In this document: positions 1-9,269 of the stretch, piece by piece
Layout of the letters: every line of letters starts with the position of its first letter
How positions within the stretch are numbered: the first letter of the stretch is position 1
DNA from: an uncultured Bacteroidales bacterium
GTDB taxonomy: Bacteria > Bacteroidota > Bacteroidia > Bacteroidales > UBA4417
NCBI GenBank assembly: GCA_903887815.1
Contig: CAISRK010000202.1
Coordinates: forward strand, 1 to 33,059
Length of the DNA stretch: 33,059 nucleotides
Direction: 5' to 3'
Notes under the pieces: model-generated
Database searches by the model: none
The model's input: only the letters and a program-made list of their open reading frames with translations
Told to the model about the DNA's origin: nothing
Position numbers and translations under genes: made by a program

Positions 1-434
1 ACCGACCAGACTTTTTTGCCATTTGTAGCATCGATGCAATACAGCCTGCCCAAACCGGAGCAATCATAAATGAGGTTACCAACTACCGAGGGTGTTGAAC
101 GCGATCCGGGATACGAAATCACCCATTCATCACCACAATTGGCTTTCCACAGGAGTTGGCCGTTATGATCGTAAGCAAAAAGATAACTTATGCTGTCAGT
201 TTCACCCGTTATATATACCCTGTCGGCAGTAATTGCAGGCGGACCGTACCCGTTGCCGACCTCGTTGCTGCTCCAGAGCAAAGCCGGACCTTCTGCCGGC
301 CAGGAAGCTAATAGATTTTTTTCATCATAAACACCATCCCGGTTAAGCCCGCGAAATTGTGCGACAGTTTGTGCATATATTCCTGTTGAGGCGAAAATCA
401 AAATACAGGCCAGGTAAAATACTTTACGGATCAT
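1..434 (-). CDS. PQQ-like beta-propeller repeat secreted protein (partial, runs off the left edge)
   Basis: Own translation of the minus strand from ATG at 434: MIRKVFYLACILIFASTGIYAQTVAQFRGLNRDGVYDEKNLLASWPAEGPALLWSSNEVGNGYGPPAITAD... It has a signal peptide and clearly resembles the 736..1971 product. Confidence 0.8.
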   Translation of the reverse strand, partial: MIRKVFYLACILIFASTGIYAQTVAQFRGLNRDGVYDEKNLLASWPAEGPALLWSSNEVGNGYGPPAITADRVYITGETDSISYLFAYDHNGQLLWKANCGDEWVISYPGSRSTPSVVGNLIYDCSGLGRLYCIDATNGKKVWS

Positions 435-679
435 GATCTAAGAATTATGAATTAGTTATTTAGAGATACTACTATTTTCAGCGAAAGCCACAATAAACAA
501 GGTAAAAATATACTTTTGACCGATATGTCGGATAATATTTTTATAAATGCCGGGAAATAATCGCTGAAATACGGGAATAAATCTTCAACCCCCTTTGGGG
601 ATTAGGATGAAGATGGGGCGAGGGGCCATCGGGGGACAAGGGGATAAGGGGAAAGAGCGACAAGGAGACAAGGAGAAAC

Positions 680-703
680 CTGTCAGGGTAAATTACCTGA
701 CAG
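680..703. repeat. Inverted repeat CTGTCAGG-8nt-CCTGACAG
   Basis: Direct reading: CTGTCAGG (680-687) GTAAATTA CCTGACAG (696-703). If one G is bulged the arms extend through TAA/TTA. Confidence 0.8.
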
Positions 704-735
704 ACTTAAATCTTTTGGAAAATGAGAGACAGATA

Positions 736-1971
736 TTATTTCAAACCGTAAACCATCATTGAGTTTCCATGGCGGATATACAGGCGGCCTTTTGCAATAA
801 CCGGGTGGGCCCAGTGCTGGGCAGTACCGAACGGGACTTTAAAACCACTTATTTTTTTAAAGCCGTCTGCTGTTGGTTCAACCAGGGATACTTCACCTGT
901 TTCGTCGTAGATATACATCATTCCGTCGGCTGAAATAATCGTTCCGAATTTACCGTTCAATTTATCATAGGCAAGTTCTTTCCCCGTTTTCCAGTCGAGG
1001 CAATGCAGCCCTTTGATTTTATCACCAAGCCCGTAAATTTTGCCGCCAATCAAAACAATTCCGCCCATACGACTGTCGAGGACTTCATTTTTCCAGGCTT
1101 TTTCAACAGAAGTTCCGTCGGCCGAAAGCTTTAACATAACCCCGCCACAACCATAGCCGGAAACACAATACAAGTAACCGTCGCTGTAAAGTGGAGTATT
1201 GGCATGAACCGACCATTGGTTTACCTGGTCGTAGCTCCAAAGTTTTTTGCCAGTTTCGGCATCAAGCCCGAGGATAGATTTCTGAGTGTTGGTAACCAGT
1301 ATTTTGCGGCCTCCTATTGTTACAAGCAACGGCGAGCAGTAAGCACTTGTTTCGCCATTTCCGGCACTACTCCAAACCAGCTTTCCTGTGTTTTTATCTA
1401 AAGCAATTATGTTATTTAGAATGCCTCCTACTGTGCAAAATAATTTATCCCCGTCGATCAAAAGGTTTTCAGTTACTCCCCATTGTATATTGCGGCCGTC
1501 ATATTGCCTCGATTTATCGAGCGAATCTTTTAAAACCTCAACCGCCCAAAGTTCCGATCCTTTATCTGCCGAAAGGCATACAATTTTACCCAATCCGCTC
1601 ATCAGGTATACTTTCCCATCGTTTACAAGTGGTGTGGAGCGTGTTCCCGGGAAACTTTCGATAAATTCATCACCGTACGGCGTTTTCCAGGCTGGTTGCC
1701 CGTCGGGAGAGAACGCGAAAATATGACCTTTACCCCCGACTGATCCGGCGGTGTAAATAAGTTTGCCGTCAACCGCTACCGATGCATACCCGTCGCCAAG
1801 GCTTTCGTTGTGCCAGAGCAGAATAGGCCCTTCTGCGGGCCATGCCTTCAGCAAACCGGTTTCGTTATAATTCCCGTCGCGGTGCTCTCCACGCCATTGG
1901 GTAGCTTCCTGTGCAAGTGTAAAGGATGAAAAAAATGCAATGCAAACAATTGCAGTGAAAAGGGATTTCAT
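736..1971 (-). CDS. PQQ-binding-like beta-propeller repeat protein (BamB / alcohol-dehydrogenase-like propeller), secreted
   Basis: 411-aa ORF with a signal peptide and repeated propeller blades (KIVCLSADKGSELWAVE, NIIALDKNTGKLVWSS, SILGLDAETGKKLWSYD). Confidence 0.85.
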   Translation of the reverse strand: MKSLFTAIVCIAFFSSFTLAQEATQWRGEHRDGNYNETGLLKAWPAEGPILLWHNESLGDGYASVAVDGKLIYTAGSVGGKGHIFAFSPDGQPAWKTPYGDEFIESFPGTRSTPLVNDGKVYLMSGLGKIVCLSADKGSELWAVEVLKDSLDKSRQYDGRNIQWGVTENLLIDGDKLFCTVGGILNNIIALDKNTGKLVWSSAGNGETSAYCSPLLVTIGGRKILVTNTQKSILGLDAETGKKLWSYDQVNQWSVHANTPLYSDGYLYCVSGYGCGGVMLKLSADGTSVEKAWKNEVLDSRMGGIVLIGGKIYGLGDKIKGLHCLDWKTGKELAYDKLNGKFGTIISADGMMYIYDETGEVSLVEPTADGFKKISGFKVPFGTAQHWAHPVIAKGRLYIRHGNSMMVYGLK

Positions 1972-2195
1972 AGGTTATCCGGGTTAAAAATTTTGATAAA
2001 ATTACAATTAAAACAGATATTGCGATAAGGTCTGTTGTCAGGAAACTGTTTTTAGCCATCTAATGGCATATTTTCTTCCATGTAAGCGGGAATTGACGAT
2101 ATTTGTTCGGCTGCTTTTAAAATCCAGGAAAGCAGTTTCAAGAACATTTCCGATCCTCAACTGTTCAACTTCACTTAATACAAAATCGGTTTATT

Positions 2196-2828
2196 ATGAA
2201 AATAGTAATTTTTGGCGCCAGCGGGAAAACAGGCAGCCTCGCTGTAGAACAGGCCCTGGAATTGGGGCACCAGGTAACGGCTTATGTACGCCGCTCGGGC
2301 GCTGTATCACAACAACATCCTAACCTGAAAATTCTAATAGGCGAGTTGAACGATAGTTCCAGCTTATCCGAAGCAATCAAAGGTGCCGATGCCTGTATTT
2401 CAACGCTTGGAGGTGCTTCGCTTACGAAACATGCCGCCGAGGTTGCAACAGGGATCGAAAATATTATTAAAACCATGGAACTTACCGGAGTCAGCCGGTT
2501 TATCTATCTTTCGAGCATAGGTACAGGCGAAAGCCGGTATTTTATGGGACCAATCATGCGGTTTTTTATTGTCGATCTGATGCTGCGTGTTCCGATGGCC
2601 GACCATACAGCTAATGAGCGCCGACTTGCTGCAAGTAAACTGCAATGGACCGTTGTAAAACCGGGAAGCCTTACTGATGGGCCCAAAACAGGAAACCTGA
2701 AGCACGGCAGCGAAAAAATCATGCTCAAAGGCAGCCCAAAAATATCAAGAGCAAATGTTGCTGCATTTATGCTGGCCCAACTTACCGACAGCACTTACGT
2801 GAAAAAAGCCGCCTGGCTTTATGAATAA
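2196..2828 (+). CDS. NAD(P)-binding SDR-like oxidoreductase / NAD(P)H-binding protein
   Basis: 210 aa with an N-terminal Rossmann motif MKIVIFGASGKTGSLAVEQALELGHQVTAYVR. Confidence 0.85.
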   Translation: MKIVIFGASGKTGSLAVEQALELGHQVTAYVRRSGAVSQQHPNLKILIGELNDSSSLSEAIKGADACISTLGGASLTKHAAEVATGIENIIKTMELTGVSRFIYLSSIGTGESRYFMGPIMRFFIVDLMLRVPMADHTANERRLAASKLQWTVVKPGSLTDGPKTGNLKHGSEKIMLKGSPKISRANVAAFMLAQLTDSTYVKKAAWLYE

Positions 2829-2898
2829 AAAGGCCGCGCTTGATTCAAAGGGACAATCGTTGTAATGCATTCCCGCTTTTGGGTGGAGTTTAAAATTC

Positions 2899-3002
2899 AA
2901 GACCCAAGACCCAGGATCCAAATCCCAAATTCCAAGGGCGTTCTGCTTATTACTGGAATTTGATACTTGGTTCCGATGGCTCAGGATTGGATTTTGGGTC
3001 TT
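2899..3002. repeat. Long imperfect inverted repeat between convergent gene ends
   Basis: Outer arms AAGACCCA (2899-2906) / TGGGTCTT (2995-3002). Inner arms CAAATTCCA (2926-2934) / TGGAATTTG (2954-2962). Partial complementarity lies between them. Confidence 0.7.
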
Positions 3003-3034
3003 AATAAATTATAGAATGCAAGAACTTCAAAGTC

Positions 3035-4684
3035 TTACCTCATCCGCTTGTATTCATTTATCAGCCCGTTGGTAGAAGCATCAAGACTATTCACTTCGGC
3101 ATCGCCTTCCAGTTCGGGTAAGATGAGGTTGGCCAGCTGTTTTCCCAGCTGAACGCCCCACTGGTCGAAACTGTAAATATTCCAGATCACTCCCTGGACA
3201 AATATTTTCTGCTCGTACATGGCTATCAGTGAGCCTAATGTGCGTGGAGTGAGTTTTTTAAAAAGGAATGAGTTGGTGGGAATATTTCCTTCGAAAACCA
3301 TATAAGGAAGCAGTTCGTCAATCTCGGCCTGGCTTTTACCGGCTACTTTTAATTCTGCTTCGACCTGTGCAGCCGTTTTCCCAAGCATAAGGGCGCCGGT
3401 TTGGGCGAAGAAATTGGCAAGCAGTTTTGGATGGTGGTCACCCAGGGGATTGTGGCTGATCGCAGGTGCCATAAAATCGCAGGGAATCATTTTTGTACCC
3501 TGGTGAATAAGCTGGTAAAAAGCATGCTGGCCATTGGTTCCGGGCTCGCCCCAAAGGATAGGGCCGGTTTGATATGTAACTCTTTTACCATTCCGGTCGA
3601 CCGATTTGCCGTTGCTTTCCATATTTCCCTGCTGGAAATAGGCTGCAAAACGATGCATATACTGGTCGTAAGGAAGAATGGCTTCGGTTTCGGCGCCGTA
3701 GAAATTATTGTACCAAATTCCAATCAGGGCCAGGATTACCGGGATGTTTTGTTCGAAATCAGCTTCCGCGAAATGGCGGTCCATGGCAAAAGCGCCTTCG
3801 AGCAGCTCTTCGAAATTATCGAAACCTATGCCGCAGGCAATCGAAAGCCCGATGGCCGACCAAAGCGAATAGCGCCCGCCGACCCAATCCCAGAAACAGA
3901 ACATATTCCTGGTGTCGATTCCAAAAGCCGAAACGGCTTTCGCATTGGTGGAAAGGGCAACGAAATGGTTTTTTACAAACTCATGATCAACGGCCTTTGC
4001 CAGAAACCAGTCGCGTGCCGTTTCGGCATTGGTCATGGTTTCCTGGGTGGTAAACGTTTTGGAAGCAATGATAAAAAGGGTCGTTTCAGTGTCAACTCTT
4101 TTCAGTGTTTCGGCTATATGTGTGCCGTCCACATTCGAAACGAAATGCAGGCTGATGTTTTCTTTCCGGTAATGTTTAAGTGCTTCGGTAACCATAAGCG
4201 GCCCAAGGTCGGAACCGCCAATACCGATGTTCACTATGTCGCTGATCGGTTTTCCCGTATATCCTTTCCAGGATCCCGAAATGACACTTTCGGAGAAGGT
4301 TTTCATCTGCTCCAGCACGGAATTTGCGTCGGGCATTACATCTTTCCCATCGACATAAACCGGTGTGTTTGCCCGGTTGCGTAAGGCTGTGTGAAGCACC
4401 GGACGGTTCTCGGTTTTATTGATCCGCTCACCCGAAAACTGGCTGGCTATGGCATCTTTCAAGCCGCATTCGCGTGCCAGTTTCATTAAAAGAGAAAAGG
4501 TTTTATCATCGAAAATGTTTTTCGAAAAATCTACAAGGAGATCTTTAAATTTCAGTGAGTATTTTTCGAAACGGTTTGCATCCCCGGCAAAGAGATCTTT
4601 CATCTGCGTTCCTTCGAACGTTTTGAAATACGCTTCAAGTTCTTTCCAGGCTGCAGTATTGGTTGGATTTACGGATGGGAACAT
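3035..4684 (-). CDS. pgi: Glucose-6-phosphate isomerase
   Basis: 549 aa with PGI signatures ([77 protein letters not shown]). Confidence 0.97.
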   Translation of the reverse strand: MFPSVNPTNTAAWKELEAYFKTFEGTQMKDLFAGDANRFEKYSLKFKDLLVDFSKNIFDDKTFSLLMKLARECGLKDAIASQFSGERINKTENRPVLHTALRNRANTPVYVDGKDVMPDANSVLEQMKTFSESVISGSWKGYTGKPISDIVNIGIGGSDLGPLMVTEALKHYRKENISLHFVSNVDGTHIAETLKRVDTETTLFIIASKTFTTQETMTNAETARDWFLAKAVDHEFVKNHFVALSTNAKAVSAFGIDTRNMFCFWDWVGGRYSLWSAIGLSIACGIGFDNFEELLEGAFAMDRHFAEADFEQNIPVILALIGIWYNNFYGAETEAILPYDQYMHRFAAYFQQGNMESNGKSVDRNGKRVTYQTGPILWGEPGTNGQHAFYQLIHQGTKMIPCDFMAPAISHNPLGDHHPKLLANFFAQTGALMLGKTAAQVEAELKVAGKSQAEIDELLPYMVFEGNIPTNSFLFKKLTPRTLGSLIAMYEQKIFVQGVIWNIYSFDQWGVQLGKQLANLILPELEGDAEVNSLDASTNGLINEYKRMR

Positions 4685-4732
4685 AAAATAGAGGTTAAAG
4701 GAATTCTGTTTTCAGGGAATGATCCGAGGGTG

Positions 4733-4740
4733 CAAAGGTA
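4733..4740 (-). promoter_or_regulatory. Bacteroidetes-type -7 promoter element (TACCTTTG) for pgi
   Basis: The minus strand reads TACCTTTGC about 50 nt upstream of the pgi ATG and matches the TAnnTTTG consensus. The -33 element is not clear. Confidence 0.55.
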
Positions 4741-4827
4741 CTAAAGTTGGAGAAAGATAAACTCCAGGCTAAATATGCCTTTAAAACTGAATGCAGAATA
4801 TTGTTTAATAAAAAGAGAATAAGCCGG

Positions 4828-5835
4828 TTAAACAGGGACGCGCTGCAGTTTCTCTTCCATTTGCAGGAGCAACTCCGATGCTTCCTCATACCCGTGCGCC
4901 CTCATAAATGCGTCCCTCCAATGGGCTGCGCCTTCGAATCCGCTGAGATAAATTTTAAAAAAGCGTTTCAGAATATTGTAATCTTTATCAGCACCCCAGG
5001 TATTGCGGTATAGCGATATGTGTTTGTTCATCAGGCTGATGCGATGCTGAGGAGTTATTTCCATTGCTTGCTTGTTGAACATCCACGGGTTTTTAAACAC
5101 CCCGGTTCCAACCATAACGCCATCCACCCCGTATTGATCAATGCGGTTCATTGCATCGGAATAACTGGTTACATCACCATTGCCCAGAATTACGGTTGAA
5201 CTCCCGGAAGCGTTCCGCATTTGCACAGCTTTGCCGATTTCATCCCACAATGCAAGCCCGTTCGACATCATTTTACGTGTCCGGCCATGAACAGTGAGGG
5301 TTTTGGGTTTGGCTTCCAGTACATGCCCAATCCATTCTTCGGTAGTGATGCGGCTGAAACCTATTCTTGTTTTAACACTTACAGGCAGATCGGTGGATTC
5401 GGCTGCAGCGTAAATAATTTCTTTCGCCTGATCCGGGAAATTGATGAGGTTGGCACAGCTCCGGTTTTTCACTACTTTTTTTACCGGGCAACCCATATTG
5501 ATATCGATTCCGTCGAAAAGCTGCATGTCGGATATCAACTTTGCACTCTGGCGGAATTTTTCGGGATCGCTGCCCCATATCTGGGCAACCAGTTTTGTAT
5601 TATGCGACTTGAGCAACTGCATTTCACTGGCATTTACCAGCAGGCGTTCAATCACTTTTGGGCGTCCTTTTTCGTGGCACAAACCATCGGTGGAGGTGAA
5701 CTCGGTAAAAACCACATGCAAAGCATCAGGATCCGATACGGAAAGCACTACCTCGCGGAAAACGGTGTCGGTAACATCCTCCATGGGAGCCAGCGCAATG
5801 ATCGGCTTATTGAGCGATTGCCAGAAATTATCCAT
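4828..5835 (-). CDS. dus: tRNA-dihydrouridine synthase
   Basis: 335 aa with IALAPMEDVTDTVFREVV, DGIDINMGCPVKKVVK, PVSVKTRIGF and ILGNGDVTSYSDA. Confidence 0.92.
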   Translation of the reverse strand: MDNFWQSLNKPIIALAPMEDVTDTVFREVVLSVSDPDALHVVFTEFTSTDGLCHEKGRPKVIERLLVNASEMQLLKSHNTKLVAQIWGSDPEKFRQSAKLISDMQLFDGIDINMGCPVKKVVKNRSCANLINFPDQAKEIIYAAAESTDLPVSVKTRIGFSRITTEEWIGHVLEAKPKTLTVHGRTRKMMSNGLALWDEIGKAVQMRNASGSSTVILGNGDVTSYSDAMNRIDQYGVDGVMVGTGVFKNPWMFNKQAMEITPQHRISLMNKHISLYRNTWGADKDYNILKRFFKIYLSGFEGAAHWRDAFMRAHGYEEASELLLQMEEKLQRVPV

Positions 5836-6925
5836 TGAAAACAGCCTCTTCCGTTCCAGATTTATTGTCCAGCAGGAAGGGCGACAACCTGCTCTTGTAT
5901 ATTTTGCTTCCCAAGTATTTATTATGGTTTTTCACCCGTAGTTCTATGCGTGTTTCCAATGGAAGCCTGATAATCTCCTTACATTCGTCGGAACAGCATT
6001 TATCATATTTAGCAGCACATTCAGCACATTGAATAAACAACAGGTGGCAATCGTCGTTTGCACAGTTTATATGGGTATCGGCGTGTTTACCACATTGGTG
6101 GCAATGCGAAATCACCTGCCCGTCGACGGTTTCGCCCAGGCGTTCGTCGAACACGAAGTTCTTGCCTATGAACTTCGAAGGCAATCCAAGCTGTTTGATC
6201 TGCTGGGCATACTCAATAATACCGCCGTAAAGCTGCGACACATCCTTAAACCCGTTATGCAGCAGGAACGAACTGGCTTTCTCACAGCGGATGCCACCCG
6301 TGCAGTAAAGCAGGATTTTCCTGTCCTTTTCGGATTCAAAATCGCGGACCACCATCTGTATAGCATCTTTAAACGTATCGGCATCCGGGCATACCGCATT
6401 TTCGAAACGCCCGATCTCGCTTTCGTAATGGTTGCGCATGTCGATGACCAGTGTTTCGGGTTTCTCCGCTAATTCGTGAAATTCAATAGCTGACAAATGG
6501 TTGCCAACCTTCGACAAATCGTATGAGTCATGATCCAGCCCATCGGCAACAATCTTGGGCCTCACTTTTATAGTAAGCTTGTAGAACGATTTCCCGTCGT
6601 CGACGAGGGCATATTTGATCGGCATTCCGGGCAGTCCGGGGATGGAATCAAGCTGCTGGAGGAACGCCTCAAGGTTATGTTCGGGAACGCTCATCTGTGC
6701 GTTAATCCCTTCACGGGCCACATAAATACGGCCGAAACAATTCAGCTCCGCCCATTTACCGAACAGCGAATTACGGAATTCGACGGGGTTTTCGATGTTT
6801 ACATAGCGGTAAAACGAAAGTGTTTTCCGGCTAAAGGTTTCATTAACAAGATGTTGTTTCAGTATTTCTTTGTTTACTCTGTTCTCAAGCATGCGGATAA
6901 AGTGATATTTAACAGGAATGACCAT
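5828..6925 (-). CDS. trhO: Rhodanese-domain tRNA uridine(34) hydroxylase (TrhO/YceA family)
   Basis: 365 aa with GRIYVAREGINAQMSVP, VIDMRNHYESEIGRFENA and the rhodanese loop LLYCTGGIRCEKASSFL; Cys-rich C-terminus. The real start may be an internal Met (MLENRVN). Confidence 0.88.
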   Translation of the reverse strand: MVIPVKYHFIRMLENRVNKEILKQHLVNETFSRKTLSFYRYVNIENPVEFRNSLFGKWAELNCFGRIYVAREGINAQMSVPEHNLEAFLQQLDSIPGLPGMPIKYALVDDGKSFYKLTIKVRPKIVADGLDHDSYDLSKVGNHLSAIEFHELAEKPETLVIDMRNHYESEIGRFENAVCPDADTFKDAIQMVVRDFESEKDRKILLYCTGGIRCEKASSFLLHNGFKDVSQLYGGIIEYAQQIKQLGLPSKFIGKNFVFDERLGETVDGQVISHCHQCGKHADTHINCANDDCHLLFIQCAECAAKYDKCCSDECKEIIRLPLETRIELRVKNHNKYLGSKIYKSRLSPFLLDNKSGTEEAVFNG

Positions 6926-7046
6926 CCTGGTATTTCATAGGAAAGATCAAATTATGGGTTAAGATAACAATAGTAGGCAGGGAAATGTTTAAATAGCGCC
7001 GTTGTACAACTGATTACCGACAAGTGGAAAACATGTTGGTGTGAAG

Positions 7047-7079
7047 AACCCTCCAGGGGTTTTACCCAACCCGAGGGTT
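7047..7079. repeat. Hairpin-forming inverted repeat AACCCTC...GAGGGTT
   Basis: AACCCTC (7047-7053) and GAGGGTT (7073-7079), with nested GGGT (7057-7060) / ACCC (7064-7067). A T-rich run follows on the + strand. Confidence 0.65.
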
Positions 7080-7114
7080 AGTTTTTATTGATACATTATA
7101 TTGACTTAAACCTG

Positions 7115-7900
7115 TTACCTGTTCCCGAACACCAGGTCCAGTGTAGGCCAGATCTGCCATTTGGGTGTCTCATATGGATATTGGCCGTAACACAGCGCGT
7201 ATCCGCTCCTTATGCATAGCTTTTTACCAACGGCCCACATAAGGGTACCCGAATTTTCGAAAAAGAAATTGTTATCGGGCCGGGAAATTAAAAATGCCTG
7301 TACACCTTCTTCGTAAAACCATTTACGGAACACACTTCCTTTCACCGAAAGGCCGGGCCTGATGGATGTGCCTTCGTAGTAGTGTGCCATACGCGGGTAA
7401 AAGAGTGGCAGGTCAATGGTTGCCTGTGGATCGGGTTTCCCGCCGCGAAGGGCAAATACAAATCCCAGCTTTGCCGTTGCCAGCATCAAAGGAGTAATCT
7501 TACGCGAAACAACCAAGGCATTATTTACCGAAAGGATAAAAGAAAAATCATACTCGGGCGAAATAATGCCGCCGGTTCCTTTCAGGCTCATTATATTTAA
7601 AAACGGTGTTGGAACACTCAGGCTGTGCTCACTGGCAATAAAATAATTATTCTTTTTCCCGTACGAAATTTTTAAACCTGCACCTGGTACCAGGGGAAGC
7701 ATAAGCACATTGGTGTACGCTTCCATTTTGTCATTTATTCCGTAACGGAAAGATTGAAAAATACCGCTTTCCCATTTGCCGGCAGGCACTAGAAAAGCAG
7801 TATTATAACTCCATTTTTTAACCAATGGGTCTTCCTGCGCAAAACCGGCGTTAACGCAATAAACGAATAATAGGCAAAGTATTGATTTCCTGAACATCAT
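7115..7900 (-). CDS. Hypothetical secreted, probably outer-membrane beta-barrel protein
   Basis: 261 aa with a signal peptide (MMFRKSILCLLFVYCVNAGFAQ) and alternating beta-strand-like segments. No family recognised. Confidence 0.65.
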   Translation of the reverse strand: MMFRKSILCLLFVYCVNAGFAQEDPLVKKWSYNTAFLVPAGKWESGIFQSFRYGINDKMEAYTNVLMLPLVPGAGLKISYGKKNNYFIASEHSLSVPTPFLNIMSLKGTGGIISPEYDFSFILSVNNALVVSRKITPLMLATAKLGFVFALRGGKPDPQATIDLPLFYPRMAHYYEGTSIRPGLSVKGSVFRKWFYEEGVQAFLISRPDNNFFFENSGTLMWAVGKKLCIRSGYALCYGQYPYETPKWQIWPTLDLVFGNR

Positions 7901-8005
7901 TGTCGTATTTTAGAACAGCGCGGCGGCTGTATTATTTATCCTGATTTTTTATTAATAAAATCTCCGTATTTCCCTGGTTTCTGACCATCAACATTTTAAC
8001 TTTTG

Positions 8006-9124
8006 CTACTCTTTTATTAACACGAACTCTGCACTCACAGGAGCATGATCCGATTCGCTGAAAAATTCCTGGTGTGTTTTAGCTGAGCCTGTGCGCCAGC
8101 GGTAGTTGGTAAACAGGTAGTCGAGAGTGCGGTCCCAGGTATGATCGGGGCGCGTAGTATGGGTGAAATGAGCCGCCTGGTTCTGGAGGTATTCTGAAAG
8201 AGGGAAAGCACATTTGTAGGCATTGTAAATCGGGCGAAGCCACTCATTTTCATTGGTATAATTGCTGCCTGCCTTATGTTGCGGATCATCGCCGGGCTGG
8301 TGGAACGATTCGCCCGGGCAACTGTCCTCATAGCAATAATCGGTCGAATCGCTTCCGGGAGGCAGATCGTTAAGGTCGCCTCCGGCAACAAAGTACTTGC
8401 CGGCCGAATTGAGCTTGTCCAATTCAGATTTAAACTCTTCGTAGTGTTTTTTCTTGGTATCGTCGGTAGCAAATGCTGATGCATGAATATTTAGAAGCGG
8501 AATCTCCTTAAAACCCGGAATTTTTACATTCCCGGTCACAATGCATGAGTGGAGGTAAAAATAATTAATTATTCCGGCCTGGTCTTCACGGGTAGCCAGG
8601 TTTATACGTTTTGCATCAGTAATCGGCCATGGCGACAGAATTACCTGACCCATATCCATACGCCCAAGCCCGTCGCTGGGAATAAATTCAGCTTTCCATT
8701 CCGGCACATAAGCGGCGTAGTTAAAATAGGTATTATCAAGTATATACTGCAGTTCATCAATATAGGCTGTACGGTTCGATTTTACATCGCATTCCTGGAG
8801 GAAAAGAATATCCGGTTTCAACTGATTAATCGTGGCAACAATTGCTATCAGGCCAGGCATCACTTCTTCCTTTTTAAATACCGTGTTGTTGCCGCATGCA
8901 TCGCCGAACCACGGCTGACGGCCAATTCCGAAGCGGATATTCCAGGTTATAACCTTTAAAGTAGAATCGGGCAGGGGCGGGGCTACTACCGAACTTCTGG
9001 TATACAGTACGGCATCTTCTACATCATCAAAACCTGTTGCCAGCGGCTCGCAGGAATTTATTACCGGGCAGAGAACAGGCAGAATAAGAAAGAGAATTAT
9101 TTTTCTGGTAAATGAAATTTTCAT
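8006..9124 (-). CDS. Endonuclease/exonuclease/phosphatase (EEP) family lipoprotein
   Basis: 372 aa. Lipobox-like VINSC near the N-terminus; EEP motifs LKVITWNIRFG, ILFLQECD, FVAGGDLND, SESDHAPVSAEF. Confidence 0.87.
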   Translation of the reverse strand: MKISFTRKIILFLILPVLCPVINSCEPLATGFDDVEDAVLYTRSSVVAPPLPDSTLKVITWNIRFGIGRQPWFGDACGNNTVFKKEEVMPGLIAIVATINQLKPDILFLQECDVKSNRTAYIDELQYILDNTYFNYAAYVPEWKAEFIPSDGLGRMDMGQVILSPWPITDAKRINLATREDQAGIINYFYLHSCIVTGNVKIPGFKEIPLLNIHASAFATDDTKKKHYEEFKSELDKLNSAGKYFVAGGDLNDLPPGSDSTDYCYEDSCPGESFHQPGDDPQHKAGSNYTNENEWLRPIYNAYKCAFPLSEYLQNQAAHFTHTTRPDHTWDRTLDYLFTNYRWRTGSAKTHQEFFSESDHAPVSAEFVLIKE

Positions 9125-9269
9125 GATTTTGCTGCTATTTTATTCAAAAATAACAAAAGAATAGTTTCAACTTGATTAATCAGTGAAATATATATTCATC
9201 CTTCTGCATACATATTGATTTCTACAGGAATAGTAATCAGGAATAAAGGAAATATTCTATTTTTACCCG

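Noticed and set aside
3401-4384. 327-aa + strand ORF opposite pgi
   Set aside because: Fully antisense to a confident pgi gene and its translation has no recognisable family; a shadow ORF from codon bias.
5221-5838. 205-aa + strand ORF opposite dus
   Set aside because: Shadow ORF of the dus gene.
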